This document shows, one piece after another, positions 17,637 to 25,590 of a stretch of DNA of 64,000 bases. This DNA comes from Flavobacterium sp. (GTDB lineage Bacteria; Bacteroidota; Bacteroidia; Flavobacteriales; Flavobacteriaceae). The first letter of the stretch is position 1. The number at the start of each line of letters is the position of its first letter. A program made the position numbers and the translations under genes. The notes under the pieces were generated by a model that was not told where the DNA came from, ran no database searches, and saw nothing but the letters and a program-made list of their open reading frames with translations. The DNA lies in NCBI RefSeq assembly GCF_024710485.1, contig NZ_JANJUQ010000016.1, positions 1 to 64,000 on the forward strand, in the 5' to 3' direction.

Positions 17637-18329
17637 GTGAGTAAAAAAATTACCATAGCCATCGACGGATTTTCCTCCACCGGAAAAAGCACTTTAGCCA
17701 AACAATTGGCCAAACACTTAGGATATGTTTATGTTGATTCAGGAGCAATGTACCGTGCGGTGACTTATTTTGCTATGCAGAACGGTTGCATTGGTCCCGA
17801 TTTTTTCGACAAACAAACCTTAATCAACAGTTTGCCGTTTATCAAATTACATTTTGAGTTCAATCCCGATTTGGGTTTTGCAGAAATGTATTTGAATGGC
17901 GTGAATGTCGAAAAGGAAATCCGTACCATAGAAGTTTCCGGATATGTCAGCAAGATTGCTGAGGTATCGGAAGTCAGAGCCAAATTGGTCGAACAACAAC
18001 AACAAATGGGCAAAGACAAAGGCATTGTAATGGACGGCCGCGACATTGGAACAGTGGTATTTCCCGATGCCGAACTTAAAGTATTCATGACGGCCAGTCC
18101 TGAAACCAGAGCCCGTCGCCGCTACGACGAATTACAAGCTAAGGGACAAGACGTATCTTTTGAAGCTGTACTGAAAAACGTGGAAGAACGCGACCACATT
18201 GATACCCACCGCGAAGATTCTCCTTTGGTAATGGCTGATGGTGCTATCGAGATTGACAATTCCGCACTTACCCGAGAGGAACAATTTGAAGCGGTTCTCG
18301 AATTAGTGGCGAAAGAGATAAAATCCTGA
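17637..18329 (+). CDS. cmk: (d)CMP kinase
   Basis: Cytidylate kinase phosphorylates CMP and dCMP with ATP. The P-loop IDGFSSTGKST sits at the N-terminus, VDSGAMYRAV forms the nucleotide-monophosphate-binding part, and MDGRDIGTVVFPDAELK is the conserved Cmk signature. I chose the GTG at 17637, which gives 230 residues starting VSKKITIAIDG and fits the family. A TTG at 17604 would add eleven residues rich in Lys and Asn that family members lack. No in-frame ATG precedes the P-loop. It follows porQ by 36 bp and is probably co-transcribed. Confidence 0.93.
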   Translation: MSKKITIAIDGFSSTGKSTLAKQLAKHLGYVYVDSGAMYRAVTYFAMQNGCIGPDFFDKQTLINSLPFIKLHFEFNPDLGFAEMYLNGVNVEKEIRTIEVSGYVSKIAEVSEVRAKLVEQQQQMGKDKGIVMDGRDIGTVVFPDAELKVFMTASPETRARRRYDELQAKGQDVSFEAVLKNVEERDHIDTHREDSPLVMADGAIEIDNSALTREEQFEAVLELVAKEIKS

Positions 18330-18342
18330 TTGATCGTAATAT

Positions 18343-18421
18343 TGTCATTTCGACCATAGGGAGAAATCTCATTAAACGACTCAAATCAACAGGATGTGAT
18401 TTCTCGTACCTCGAAATGACA
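18343..18421. repeat. REPIN-like inverted pair of family B palindromes
   Basis: Two palindromes lie head to head with TGTCA outermost, 18343-18370 and 18396-18421, 79 bp in all. The left one folds TTTC-GA-CC-ATA-GG-GA-GAAA. The right one, read on the minus strand, folds TTTC-GA-G-GTA-C-GA-GAAA. The inner stem changes from CC/GG to G/C with pairing kept, while the GA/GA mismatch and outer stem are constant. The pair lies just after cmk and could also end its transcript. Confidence 0.8.
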
Positions 18422-18505
18422 CATCATTTCACAGCATTTTTTTGGTTTTCTCAATTTAAATAGTAGATTTACGGGTTATTTTTTTACAACCAAAACCAAC
18501 TATTT

Positions 18506-19765
18506 ATGATGAGTATAAAAAACAGATTAATCGCCATGAACTTCTTTCAGTTCTTTGTTTGGGGTGCTTGGCTTATTACCATTGCCAACTTTTGGTTTGG
18601 CACTAAACAATGGGATGGAACCCAATTCGGATTGGTATTCGGAACGATGGGAATTGCCTCTTTGTTTATGCCGACTCTAACCGGGATCATAGCCGATCGT
18701 TGGGTGAATGCGGAACGACTTTACGGGATTTTACATATACTTTACGCTTTAGTTTTATTTTATTTGCCGCAAGTTACTACACCGGAAAACTTTATTTACG
18801 TGATGTTGGTAGCGATGTGTTGCTATATGCCAACCATTGCACTTTCTAATTCCATTTCATACACGGCTTTGAAAAATAGTGCCGACAGCGATGTGGTGAA
18901 AGATTTTCCGCCTATTCGCGTTTGGGGAACCATTGGTTTTATTGCGGCCATGTGGCTGACGAATTTGACCGGAAACAAAGCAACAGCTTATCAGTTTTAC
19001 ATAGCTGGAATCGCCGCTGTATTGTTGGGATTGTACGCTTTTACTTTACCACAATGTAAGCCACAGCACACTAAAAGCGAGAAAGCTTCGTTTGTGGAAT
19101 CTTTAGGATTGGAAGCCTTTAAATTGTTCGGAACTTATAAAATGGCATTGTTTTTCATCTTCTCGATGTTTTTGGGTGGTGCTTTGCAGTTGACCAACGC
19201 CTATGGCGATGTGTTTTTAGATGAGTTTAAAAACGTACCGGAATATGCCGATTCGTTTGTGGTGAAATATTCTACTATTATAATGTCGATTTCTCAGGTA
19301 TCTGAAACCCTGTTCATTTTGGCAATTCCGTTTTTCTTGAAACGATTCGGCATCAAGCAAGTGATGTTGATTTCGATGTTGGCTTGGGTGTTACGTTTTG
19401 GCTTGTTTGCTTACGGAAATCCAACCGATGGTTTGTGGATGATTATCATGTCGTGTATTGTTTACGGTATGGCGTTTGATTTCTTCAATATTTCCGGGTC
19501 GTTATTCGTGGAAACGTCTACCAATGCCAAGATTCGTTCTTCGGCCCAAGGGTTGTTTATGATGATGACCAATGGCTTTGGAGCTGTTTTGGGAAGTTTT
19601 ACTTCGGGTTGGGCAATAGACAAATTCTTTACCCATGATGGTGCCAGAGATTGGCACAACATCTGGTTGGCTTTTGCGGCTTACTCATTAGTGATTGCCT
19701 TATTGTTTGCAGTGCTATTCAAACACAAACACGATCCGAATGCGGTGGCGAATGTGAGTCATTAA
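18506..19765 (+). CDS. nucleoside:H+ symporter family MFS transporter
   Basis: The 419-residue membrane protein has about twelve transmembrane segments and the look of the NHS family (E. coli NupG and XapB). Examples are the start NRLIAMNFFQFFVWGAWLIT, the ADRWVNAERL loop after segment two and the RVWGTIGFIAA motif near residue 140. It should import nucleosides with protons across the inner membrane. Two ATG codons lie in tandem at 18506 and 18509, and either could be used. A weak promoter, TTG at 18442 with TAGATTTA near 18464, lies upstream. It ends in a strong terminator. Confidence 0.85.
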   Translation: MMSIKNRLIAMNFFQFFVWGAWLITIANFWFGTKQWDGTQFGLVFGTMGIASLFMPTLTGIIADRWVNAERLYGILHILYALVLFYLPQVTTPENFIYVMLVAMCCYMPTIALSNSISYTALKNSADSDVVKDFPPIRVWGTIGFIAAMWLTNLTGNKATAYQFYIAGIAAVLLGLYAFTLPQCKPQHTKSEKASFVESLGLEAFKLFGTYKMALFFIFSMFLGGALQLTNAYGDVFLDEFKNVPEYADSFVVKYSTIIMSISQVSETLFILAIPFFLKRFGIKQVMLISMLAWVLRFGLFAYGNPTDGLWMIIMSCIVYGMAFDFFNISGSLFVETSTNAKIRSSAQGLFMMMTNGFGAVLGSFTSGWAIDKFFTHDGARDWHNIWLAFAAYSLVIALLFAVLFKHKHDPNAVANVSH

Positions 19766-19781
19766 AATCATTATACCTTCT

Positions 19782-19820
19782 TAACCCTGTCAGCGTTTCA
19801 AACGCTGACAGGGTTTTTTG
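19782..19820 (+). terminator. rho-independent terminator with 16-bp stem
   Basis: AACCCTGTCAGCGTTT (19782-19797) and its exact complement (19800-19815) share a two-base loop and precede a T-run. This terminates the nucleoside permease gene. Confidence 0.88.
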
Positions 19821-19848
19821 TAGCCAAGAATGCGATGCGAATTCCGTC

Positions 19849-19897
19849 TAGCCCTGGCAGGAGCGAGCTACCATGTAGCGCGGATGGCAGGAAAACG
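19849..19897 (+). repeat. conserved-ends hairpin element, copy 2
   Basis: The element opens with TAGCCCTGG and closes with GGCAGGAAAACGG. Its centre is a hairpin with the stem GCTAC/GTAGC, and an outer CCTG/CAGG pairing brackets it. It lies in the 352-bp stretch between the nucleoside permease and rpsA, which also holds a terminator, a promoter and the rpsA leader. An open frame passes through it into rpsA but is not expected to be translated. Confidence 0.5.
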
Positions 19898-19971
19898 GAA
19901 ACCAAGAAAGCCCGAGCCATTTGCTCCTGAAAATCAAACGAGCATCAGTTGTTTTTTCCGAGGTAATTGTT

Positions 19972-20000
19972 TTGTAATTAAGAAATTATGCTTAATTTTG
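19972..20000 (+). promoter_or_regulatory. promoter of rpsA
   Basis: TTG at 19972-19974, an 18-bp spacer and TAATTTTG at 19993-20000 match the Bacteroidota consensus fully. It would start transcription about 110 nt before the rpsA start codon. Confidence 0.75.
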
Positions 20001-20006
20001 CACACC

Positions 20007-20117
20007 TTTTGGCGGAGTAGAGTTTCCATTAGGGATTACCAATTAAAAACTAACACTGCTGTGTTTGTGTTCGCATCAAGAAACTCTGGCAACATAGCAT
20101 ACAAATTTTTTATCAGC
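20007..20117 (+). promoter_or_regulatory. long rpsA leader with nested hairpins
   Basis: The inferred 110-nt leader has a long-range 8-bp stem, AGAGTTTC (20019-20026) with GAAACTCT (20080-20087), enclosing a small hairpin AACAC-TGCT-GTGTT. S1 autoregulates its own messenger in proteobacteria. A similar role is possible here, but the structure is only read by eye. Confidence 0.4.
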
Positions 20118-21890
20118 ATGGCTGTATTAAACAAAGAACAAGAAGCGTTTTTAAATGAATTTAACTGGCACAACTATGCCGAAGGTATTGACGCGGTAGA
20201 TGAGAAAAACTTGCAAGAGTTTGAAGATTTAGTAACTAAAACTTTCATCTCAACTGACCAAGAAGAAGTAGTAGAAGGTGTAGTAGTAAGAATTACTGAA
20301 AGAGACGCTATTGTTGACATTAACGCGAAATCTGAAGGAGTTATTTCTTTGAATGAGTTCCGTTACAATCCTAACTTAAAAGTAGGAGACAAAGTTGAGG
20401 TATTAATTGACGTTCGTGAGGACAAAACAGGTCAATTGGTATTGTCACACAGAAAAGCAAGAACTATCAAATCATGGGATCGTGTGATCGCTGCTAACGA
20501 AAGCGGTGAAATCGTTCAAGGTTTTGTTAAATGCAGAACTAAAGGTGGAATGATCGTTGACGTATTCGGAATCGAGGCGTTCTTACCGGGTTCACAAATT
20601 GATGTGAAACCAATCCGTGATTACGATGTATACGTGAACAAAATGATGGAATTCAAAGTGGTAAAAATCAACCACGAATTCAAAAACGTTGTAGTATCAC
20701 ACAAAGCGTTGATCGAAGCGGATATTGAAGTTCAGAAAAAAGAAATCATCGGTCAATTAGAAAAAGGTCAAGTATTAGAAGGTGTTGTTAAAAACATCAC
20801 TTCTTACGGTGTGTTCATCGATTTAGGAGGTGTTGACGGATTAATCCACATCACTGACTTGTCTTGGTCAAGAATTAATCACCCAAGTGAAGTATTGGAA
20901 TTAGACCAAAAATTGAACGTGGTTATCTTAGATTTTGATGATGAGAAAACAAGAATCCAATTAGGTTTAAAACAATTAAACGCTCACCCTTGGGATGCTT
21001 TAGATGCTAACTTACAAGTGGGTGACAAAGTGAAAGGTAAAGTAGTAGTTATTGCTGACTACGGTGCTTTCATTGAAGTAGCTGAAGGTGTTGAAGGTTT
21101 GATCCACGTTTCTGAAATGTCTTGGTCAACTCACTTAAGAAGTGCTCAAGATTTCGTAAAAGTAGGCGATGTTGTTGAAGCAGTTATCTTAACTTTAGAC
21201 AGAGACGATCGCAAAATGTCATTGGGTATCAAACAATTGACTCAAGATCCATGGACAGACATTACTTCTAAATATCCTGTAGGTTCTAAACACACTGGTA
21301 TCGTTAGAAACTTTACTAACTTCGGTATTTTCGTTGAGTTAGAAGAAGGAATCGACGGTTTAGTGTACATCTCTGACTTGTCTTGGACTAAGAAAATCAA
21401 ACACCCATCTGAATTTGTTAACGTAGGAGACAAATTAGACGTAGTAGTATTAGAGTTGGATGTTGAAGGCCGTAAGTTATCTTTAGGTCACAAACAAACT
21501 ACTGAAAACCCTTGGGACAAACATGAAGATGCTTTCGCTGTAGGAACTATCCACACCGGAACTATCGCTGAGATTGTTGATAAAGGTGCTACTGTAGATT
21601 TCGGAGATGATGTAGTTGCATTTATTCCAACTCGTCACTTAGAAAAAGAAGACGGTAAAAAATTGAAAAAAGGTGAAGAAGCACAATTCAAAGTAATTGA
21701 GTTCAACAAAGAATTCAAAAGAGTAGTAGCTTCTCATACCGCAATCTTCAGAGAAGAAGAGGAGAAAAACGTAAAAGCTTCTAACGAAACTGTAGCTTCT
21801 ACTAACAATGCTCCGGCTCAAACTTTAGGAGATAACAATGATATCTTAGCCGGCTTAAAAGCTGAAATGGAAAAGAAAGAGAAAAAATAA
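20118..21890 (+). CDS. rpsA: 30S ribosomal protein S1
   Basis: S1 binds messenger RNA on the small ribosomal subunit. ATG 20118 gives MAVLNKEQEAF and 590 residues, the usual flavobacterial length. Six S1 RNA-binding repeats follow each other, with repeats three to five of the canonical GVFIDL...GLIHITDLSW type and the first two and last more divergent. The C-terminal 40 residues are charged and probably disordered. The frame is open for a further 96 codons upstream, but that part crosses a repeat element and the promoter. Codon use is strongly biased, as expected for a highly expressed gene. Confidence 0.97.
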   Translation: MAVLNKEQEAFLNEFNWHNYAEGIDAVDEKNLQEFEDLVTKTFISTDQEEVVEGVVVRITERDAIVDINAKSEGVISLNEFRYNPNLKVGDKVEVLIDVREDKTGQLVLSHRKARTIKSWDRVIAANESGEIVQGFVKCRTKGGMIVDVFGIEAFLPGSQIDVKPIRDYDVYVNKMMEFKVVKINHEFKNVVVSHKALIEADIEVQKKEIIGQLEKGQVLEGVVKNITSYGVFIDLGGVDGLIHITDLSWSRINHPSEVLELDQKLNVVILDFDDEKTRIQLGLKQLNAHPWDALDANLQVGDKVKGKVVVIADYGAFIEVAEGVEGLIHVSEMSWSTHLRSAQDFVKVGDVVEAVILTLDRDDRKMSLGIKQLTQDPWTDITSKYPVGSKHTGIVRNFTNFGIFVELEEGIDGLVYISDLSWTKKIKHPSEFVNVGDKLDVVVLELDVEGRKLSLGHKQTTENPWDKHEDAFAVGTIHTGTIAEIVDKGATVDFGDDVVAFIPTRHLEKEDGKKLKKGEEAQFKVIEFNKEFKRVVASHTAIFREEEEKNVKASNETVASTNNAPAQTLGDNNDILAGLKAEMEKKEKK

Positions 21891-21911
21891 TTTTCCCTTT
21901 TGATTACATAG

Positions 21912-21940
21912 AAAAGCCCCGAGAAATCGGGGCTTTTTTT
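21912..21940. terminator. terminator between rpsA and the convergent gene
   Basis: AAAGCCCCGA and TCGGGGCTTT form a GC-rich stem with a GAAA loop, followed by Ts on the plus strand. The A-run on the other side lets it also serve the minus-strand gene ending at 21944. Confidence 0.9.
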
Positions 21941-21943
21941 ATT

Positions 21944-22660
21944 TTAGTTATTGTAATATTTCCGCTTCCAGATTTCTTCATTAAAGTTTTTACCCATCAT
22001 AAAAAAGTAATAGGCAAATACTGCGAAAATCGATTTAAAAGCAAAAAGGAATACAATAAAGGAAGCCATCGGTACCGATTTACTCAAATTATTCTCCGGA
22101 ACCAACATGGCCAGTAAAGCACTGAAAAGAATAGCCGTTACGGTAAAATAGCCTAAATTTTTAAAAGGCAAAACCATTAGTTTGCGCCACGGATTAATTT
22201 CGGTTCCCCATTGGTGAATCAAGTAATAATAGTCGTTTCCGATGGGTACAAAAAGCAACGGATCATCGTAGTTGAGCAAATGGAAAGCCTTACTCGGTGC
22301 TATGATTTTAAAGCCGTCTAATGAAGTCTGGTGCTGTTTTTCGAGACATCTGATTTTGGTGATGGCTTCTTCCGGTATCTTGTTTTTAAAAATACTGCTG
22401 TCTAAGAATCTCAAGCGATAATCCACGCAAATTTTTCGGATTTGGTCGATGTGGAAAATTTTATCGGTTTCCAACAAATGAAATTGCAAAGCATTAGAAA
22501 TTGTTGAACTTTTACGCTGCAACTTGTCAGTAACCATTTCCCGTTCCCGCTCGTTTTCCGTTAGAATGGATTGTACTTGCGCTAAAATGGCAGCTTCCGA
22601 TTGGCGTTTTTTTCTTTCGGAAAGTAATTCTTCTTGAAGGTTTACTTTGTGGAGCAACAT
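21944..22660 (-). CDS. conserved protein of unknown function with two C-terminal membrane segments
   Basis: I do not recognise the family of this 238-residue protein. The first 55 residues are highly charged and helical (QEELLSERKKRQSEAAILAQ and on), suggesting a coiled coil. A mixed region (about 60-160) follows. Two hydrophobic segments lie near 167-187 and 196-220, and the end is basic. There is no signal peptide, so the bulk should face the cytoplasm. It is transcribed convergently with rpsA and alone. No catalytic motif is visible. Confidence 0.7.
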   Translation of the reverse strand: MLLHKVNLQEELLSERKKRQSEAAILAQVQSILTENEREREMVTDKLQRKSSTISNALQFHLLETDKIFHIDQIRKICVDYRLRFLDSSIFKNKIPEEAITKIRCLEKQHQTSLDGFKIIAPSKAFHLLNYDDPLLFVPIGNDYYYLIHQWGTEINPWRKLMVLPFKNLGYFTVTAILFSALLAMLVPENNLSKSVPMASFIVFLFAFKSIFAVFAYYFFMMGKNFNEEIWKRKYYNN

Positions 22661-22812
22661 AATGTAAACGTTTTAAACAGTTGATAACTTGAAAATTACA
22701 CAATCGAAATTTACAAAATATTTTTTTTAAACTTTTACAGTAAGCTTCGAAATTGCTTTTCTACAGTTGTTAAAGTTTTGAAAAATTCAAATCCAATAAA
22801 ATTATACAATCG

Positions 22813-22843
22813 CAAAAAAAACGCCCAAATTAATTCGGGCGTT
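22813..22843 (-). terminator. terminator for pheT
   Basis: On the minus strand AACGCCC and GGGCGTT form a stem round a ten-base loop, followed by a run of Ts. It lies 74 bp after the pheT stop codon, with a REP copy in between. Confidence 0.8.
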
Positions 22844-22873
22844 ATCTTGGTTTTATACAAGTATTGTCGTGAT

Positions 22874-22901
22874 GTGATTTCTCTCTTCGGTCGAAATGAC
22901 A
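22874..22901 (-). repeat. REP-like palindrome, family B, single copy
   Basis: On the minus strand it starts TGTCA and folds TTTC-GA-CC-GAA-GA-GA-GAAA, the family B plan with one mismatch in the inner stem. It lies in the 3' part of the pheT transcript, within the 256-bp gap between pheT and the unknown gene. Confidence 0.75.
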
Positions 22902-22916
22902 ATGTTTTTGAACGGA

Positions 22917-25337
22917 TTATCTCAAACTCGCTCCTAATTCGTTTTCCATATTCTTCAACAACTTGCTCATGATTTTATCAATTTGCTCGTCGGTTAAGGT
23001 TTTTGTATTGTCTTGCAGTGTAAAACTTACGGCATACGATTTTTTCCCTTCCGGTAGGTTTTTGCCTTGGTACACATCAAACAAATTCACGTCTTTTAAC
23101 AACGATTTTTCGGTTTGACGGGCGATGTTGTAAATCGCATCAAAAGCAATGGTTTCATCTACCAATAGTGCTAAATCTCTGCGTACTTCAGGATATTTTG
23201 GGATGTCGGTGAATTTGATTTTGCTACCAATCAGTTTTAAAATCAGATTCCAATTGAAATCGGCATAAAATACTTCCTGTTTGATGTCGAAGTGTTTTAA
23301 AATAGATTTTTTTACGGTTCCGAATTCTACTAAAGTATCATTCCCGGATGCGATAGCAATTCCTTCGGCAAATACATCCGAAGCAGCCGGTTTATTTTGG
23401 ATTTTATGAATACCCAATCGTTCTAAAACCGATCTCACATAGCCTTTGAATAAAAAGAAATCGGAAGGTTTTTGCGGATTGGTCCAGCTTTCCGCATTTC
23501 TATTTCCGGAAACAAACAAAGTCAGGTGTTTTGGTTCATCGTAACCCGAAGGCAATTTGTGGTACGTTTTTCCAAATTCGAATAATTTCAAATCTCCGTT
23601 TCTACGGTTGATGTTGTACGATACAGCTTCTAATCCTGAGAACAATAATGACTGACGCATAGCCGATAAGTCGTTACTCAACGGATTCAACATCATTACA
23701 TTGTATTCCTCTTTCAACATATCCGACAAACCAACGTAATCCGGCGTAGTCAATGAGTTGGCCATCATTTCGTGAAAACCCAAACCGTTCAACTGTGCAG
23801 CAACGATGTTTTGTACTTTATAATCTTCGGTACGGGCCGAATTTGACACCGTTGCATTTAATTTCTTAGTGAAGTTGATGTTGTTGTAGCCGTAAACACG
23901 TAAAATTTCTTCAATCACATCAATTTCTCTTTGCACGTCAACACGGTAAGACGGAATGATTAAACCCAAACCGGCATCGGAAACCGTCGTTACTTTGATG
24001 TCTAACGAAGCTAAGATTTTTTTGATGGTTTCCTTAGGCAATTCCTGACCAATCAATTTATTGGCTTTTTCAAAATGAAGGAATACCGGGAAATCTTCAA
24101 TTTTCTTCGGATACAGGTCTATGATGTCCGAGGTCACTTCACCGCCGGCTACTTCTTTAATTAGCAGCGCTGCACGTTTCAAGGCAAATTCAGTAATATT
24201 GGGATCAATGCCTCTTTCAAAACGGAAAGATGAGTCGGTATTCAAACTGTGTCTTTTAGCCGATTTTCGGATGGAAACCGGATTGAAGTAAGCACTTTCC
24301 AGGAAAATAGCATTGGTGGTTTCAGTAACACCCGAAGATTTTCCACCGAAAACACCTGCCAAACACAACGGACCTTTTTCGTCACATATCATCAAATCTT
24401 CCTCGTGTAAAGTTCTTTCCACATCGTCTAAAGTGGTAAACTTGGTTCCGGCCGCCACCGTTTTCACAATGATTTTACCGCTGATTTTAGCAGCATCAAA
24501 CGCATGTAACGGTTGTCCTAAGTCGTGTAAAATGTAATTAGTAACGTCGACGATATTGTTTTTCGGAGTCAGACCTATAGCTTTCAAACGGTTTTTCAAC
24601 CACTCCGGTGATTCTTTTACAGTTACACCTGAAATAGTTACACCGCAATATCTTGGCGCCAACTTACTGTCTTTAACGTCAACGTCAATTTTTAAGGTTC
24701 TTTTGTCGATGCGAAACGTACTTACGGATGGTGTAATTAATTCGATATTGCTGTTTTTTTGCAACAAACTGGCGCGCAAATCACGAGCAACACCCATGTG
24801 TGACATAGCATCGGCACGGTTAGGTGTTAAACCGATTTCAAATACTTCATCATTTTCTATACTGAACACTTGAGCGCATGGCGTTCCAGGTTTTAACTTG
24901 TCCTCTAAAATCATAATCCCGTCGTGGCTGGTACCAAGACCTAATTCGTCTTCGGCGCAAATCATGCCGTGACTCTCTTGTCCGCGGATTTTTCCTTTTT
25001 TAATCTCAAACTCATTGCCGTCTTTGTCAAACAATTTGGTTCCGATAGTAGCTACAGGTACTTTTTGTCCGGCTGCCACATTAGCGGCACCGCATACAAT
25101 TTGCACCGGAGCGCCATCGCCTAGATCAACAGTAGTAATTTTTAACCTGTCGGCATCAGGGTGTTTTTCACAAGTCAATACATGACCAACAACCACACCT
25201 TCCAATCCGCCACGAACCGATTGGTATTTTTCCACTACTTCTACTTCCAAACCTAAATCAGTTAGTATAGCCGCAGTATCTTCTGATTTTAAATCTATTT
25301 TAATGAATTGTTTTAACCAATTGTATGAGATTCTCAT
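22917..25337 (-). CDS. pheT: phenylalanine--tRNA ligase subunit beta
   Basis: The 806-residue beta subunit of the tetrameric PheRS contributes tRNA binding and editing. From the N-terminus it shows the MRISYNWLKQF start, the EMAP-like tRNA-binding domain (about 40-150), the B3/B4 editing domain (about 210-390), the B5 domain (about 400-475) and the catalytic-like core. The C-terminal anticodon-binding FDX-ACB domain (about 710-805) contains KYPEVRRDLALLVDE. Length and order are normal. pheS is not adjacent, which is common in this phylum. Confidence 0.96.
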   Translation of the reverse strand: MRISYNWLKQFIKIDLKSEDTAAILTDLGLEVEVVEKYQSVRGGLEGVVVGHVLTCEKHPDADRLKITTVDLGDGAPVQIVCGAANVAAGQKVPVATIGTKLFDKDGNEFEIKKGKIRGQESHGMICAEDELGLGTSHDGIMILEDKLKPGTPCAQVFSIENDEVFEIGLTPNRADAMSHMGVARDLRASLLQKNSNIELITPSVSTFRIDKRTLKIDVDVKDSKLAPRYCGVTISGVTVKESPEWLKNRLKAIGLTPKNNIVDVTNYILHDLGQPLHAFDAAKISGKIIVKTVAAGTKFTTLDDVERTLHEEDLMICDEKGPLCLAGVFGGKSSGVTETTNAIFLESAYFNPVSIRKSAKRHSLNTDSSFRFERGIDPNITEFALKRAALLIKEVAGGEVTSDIIDLYPKKIEDFPVFLHFEKANKLIGQELPKETIKKILASLDIKVTTVSDAGLGLIIPSYRVDVQREIDVIEEILRVYGYNNINFTKKLNATVSNSARTEDYKVQNIVAAQLNGLGFHEMMANSLTTPDYVGLSDMLKEEYNVMMLNPLSNDLSAMRQSLLFSGLEAVSYNINRRNGDLKLFEFGKTYHKLPSGYDEPKHLTLFVSGNRNAESWTNPQKPSDFFLFKGYVRSVLERLGIHKIQNKPAASDVFAEGIAIASGNDTLVEFGTVKKSILKHFDIKQEVFYADFNWNLILKLIGSKIKFTDIPKYPEVRRDLALLVDETIAFDAIYNIARQTEKSLLKDVNLFDVYQGKNLPEGKKSYAVSFTLQDNTKTLTDEQIDKIMSKLLKNMENELGASLR

Positions 25338-25507
25338 GTATCGTATTTTAAGGCTGCAAATATAGGAATTACAGTTTTCAGATTAAAATATATTTTCAGT
25401 CTAAAGCGTGCTGAGATGCTTGGGTAAGTGTTGCTGTATTGATTGTTATTTAGGTATATTTTTAGAAAAATTGTAATTATCGTTTGTTAAAATTTTCATA
25501 TCTGTAA

Positions 25508-25550
25508 AATTGTGCTATAAATTGCCCGAATTGTGCTATTTGGAATTTTG
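25508..25550 (+). promoter_or_regulatory. two direct repeats spaced 21 bp next to the aldehyde dehydrogenase promoter
   Basis: AATTGTGCTAT occurs exactly twice, at 25508-25518 and 25529-25539, so the repeats start 21 bp apart, two turns of the helix on one face. GAATTTTG at 25543-25550 matches the -7 box at 7 of 8. This is the geometry of AraC-type operators, and an AraC-family regulator is encoded at 27552-28478. Confidence 0.65.
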
Positions 25551-25590
25551 GAATGACAGTACTTTTGAATGAATCAAAAAAAATATAATT

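Noticed and set aside
19830..20117. Upstream extension of the S1 frame by 96 codons
   Set aside because: It crosses a repeat element and a full-consensus promoter. ATG 20118 gives the normal S1 N-terminus and length.
22778..22972. 64-codon plus-strand frame between the unknown gene and pheT
   Set aside because: It covers the pheT terminator hairpin and a REP copy and enters pheT antisense, so it is accidental.
25543..25556. GGAATGACA near the aldehyde dehydrogenase as another TGTCA palindrome
   Set aside because: Only the TGTCATTCC end fits; there is no GA step and no matching arm.
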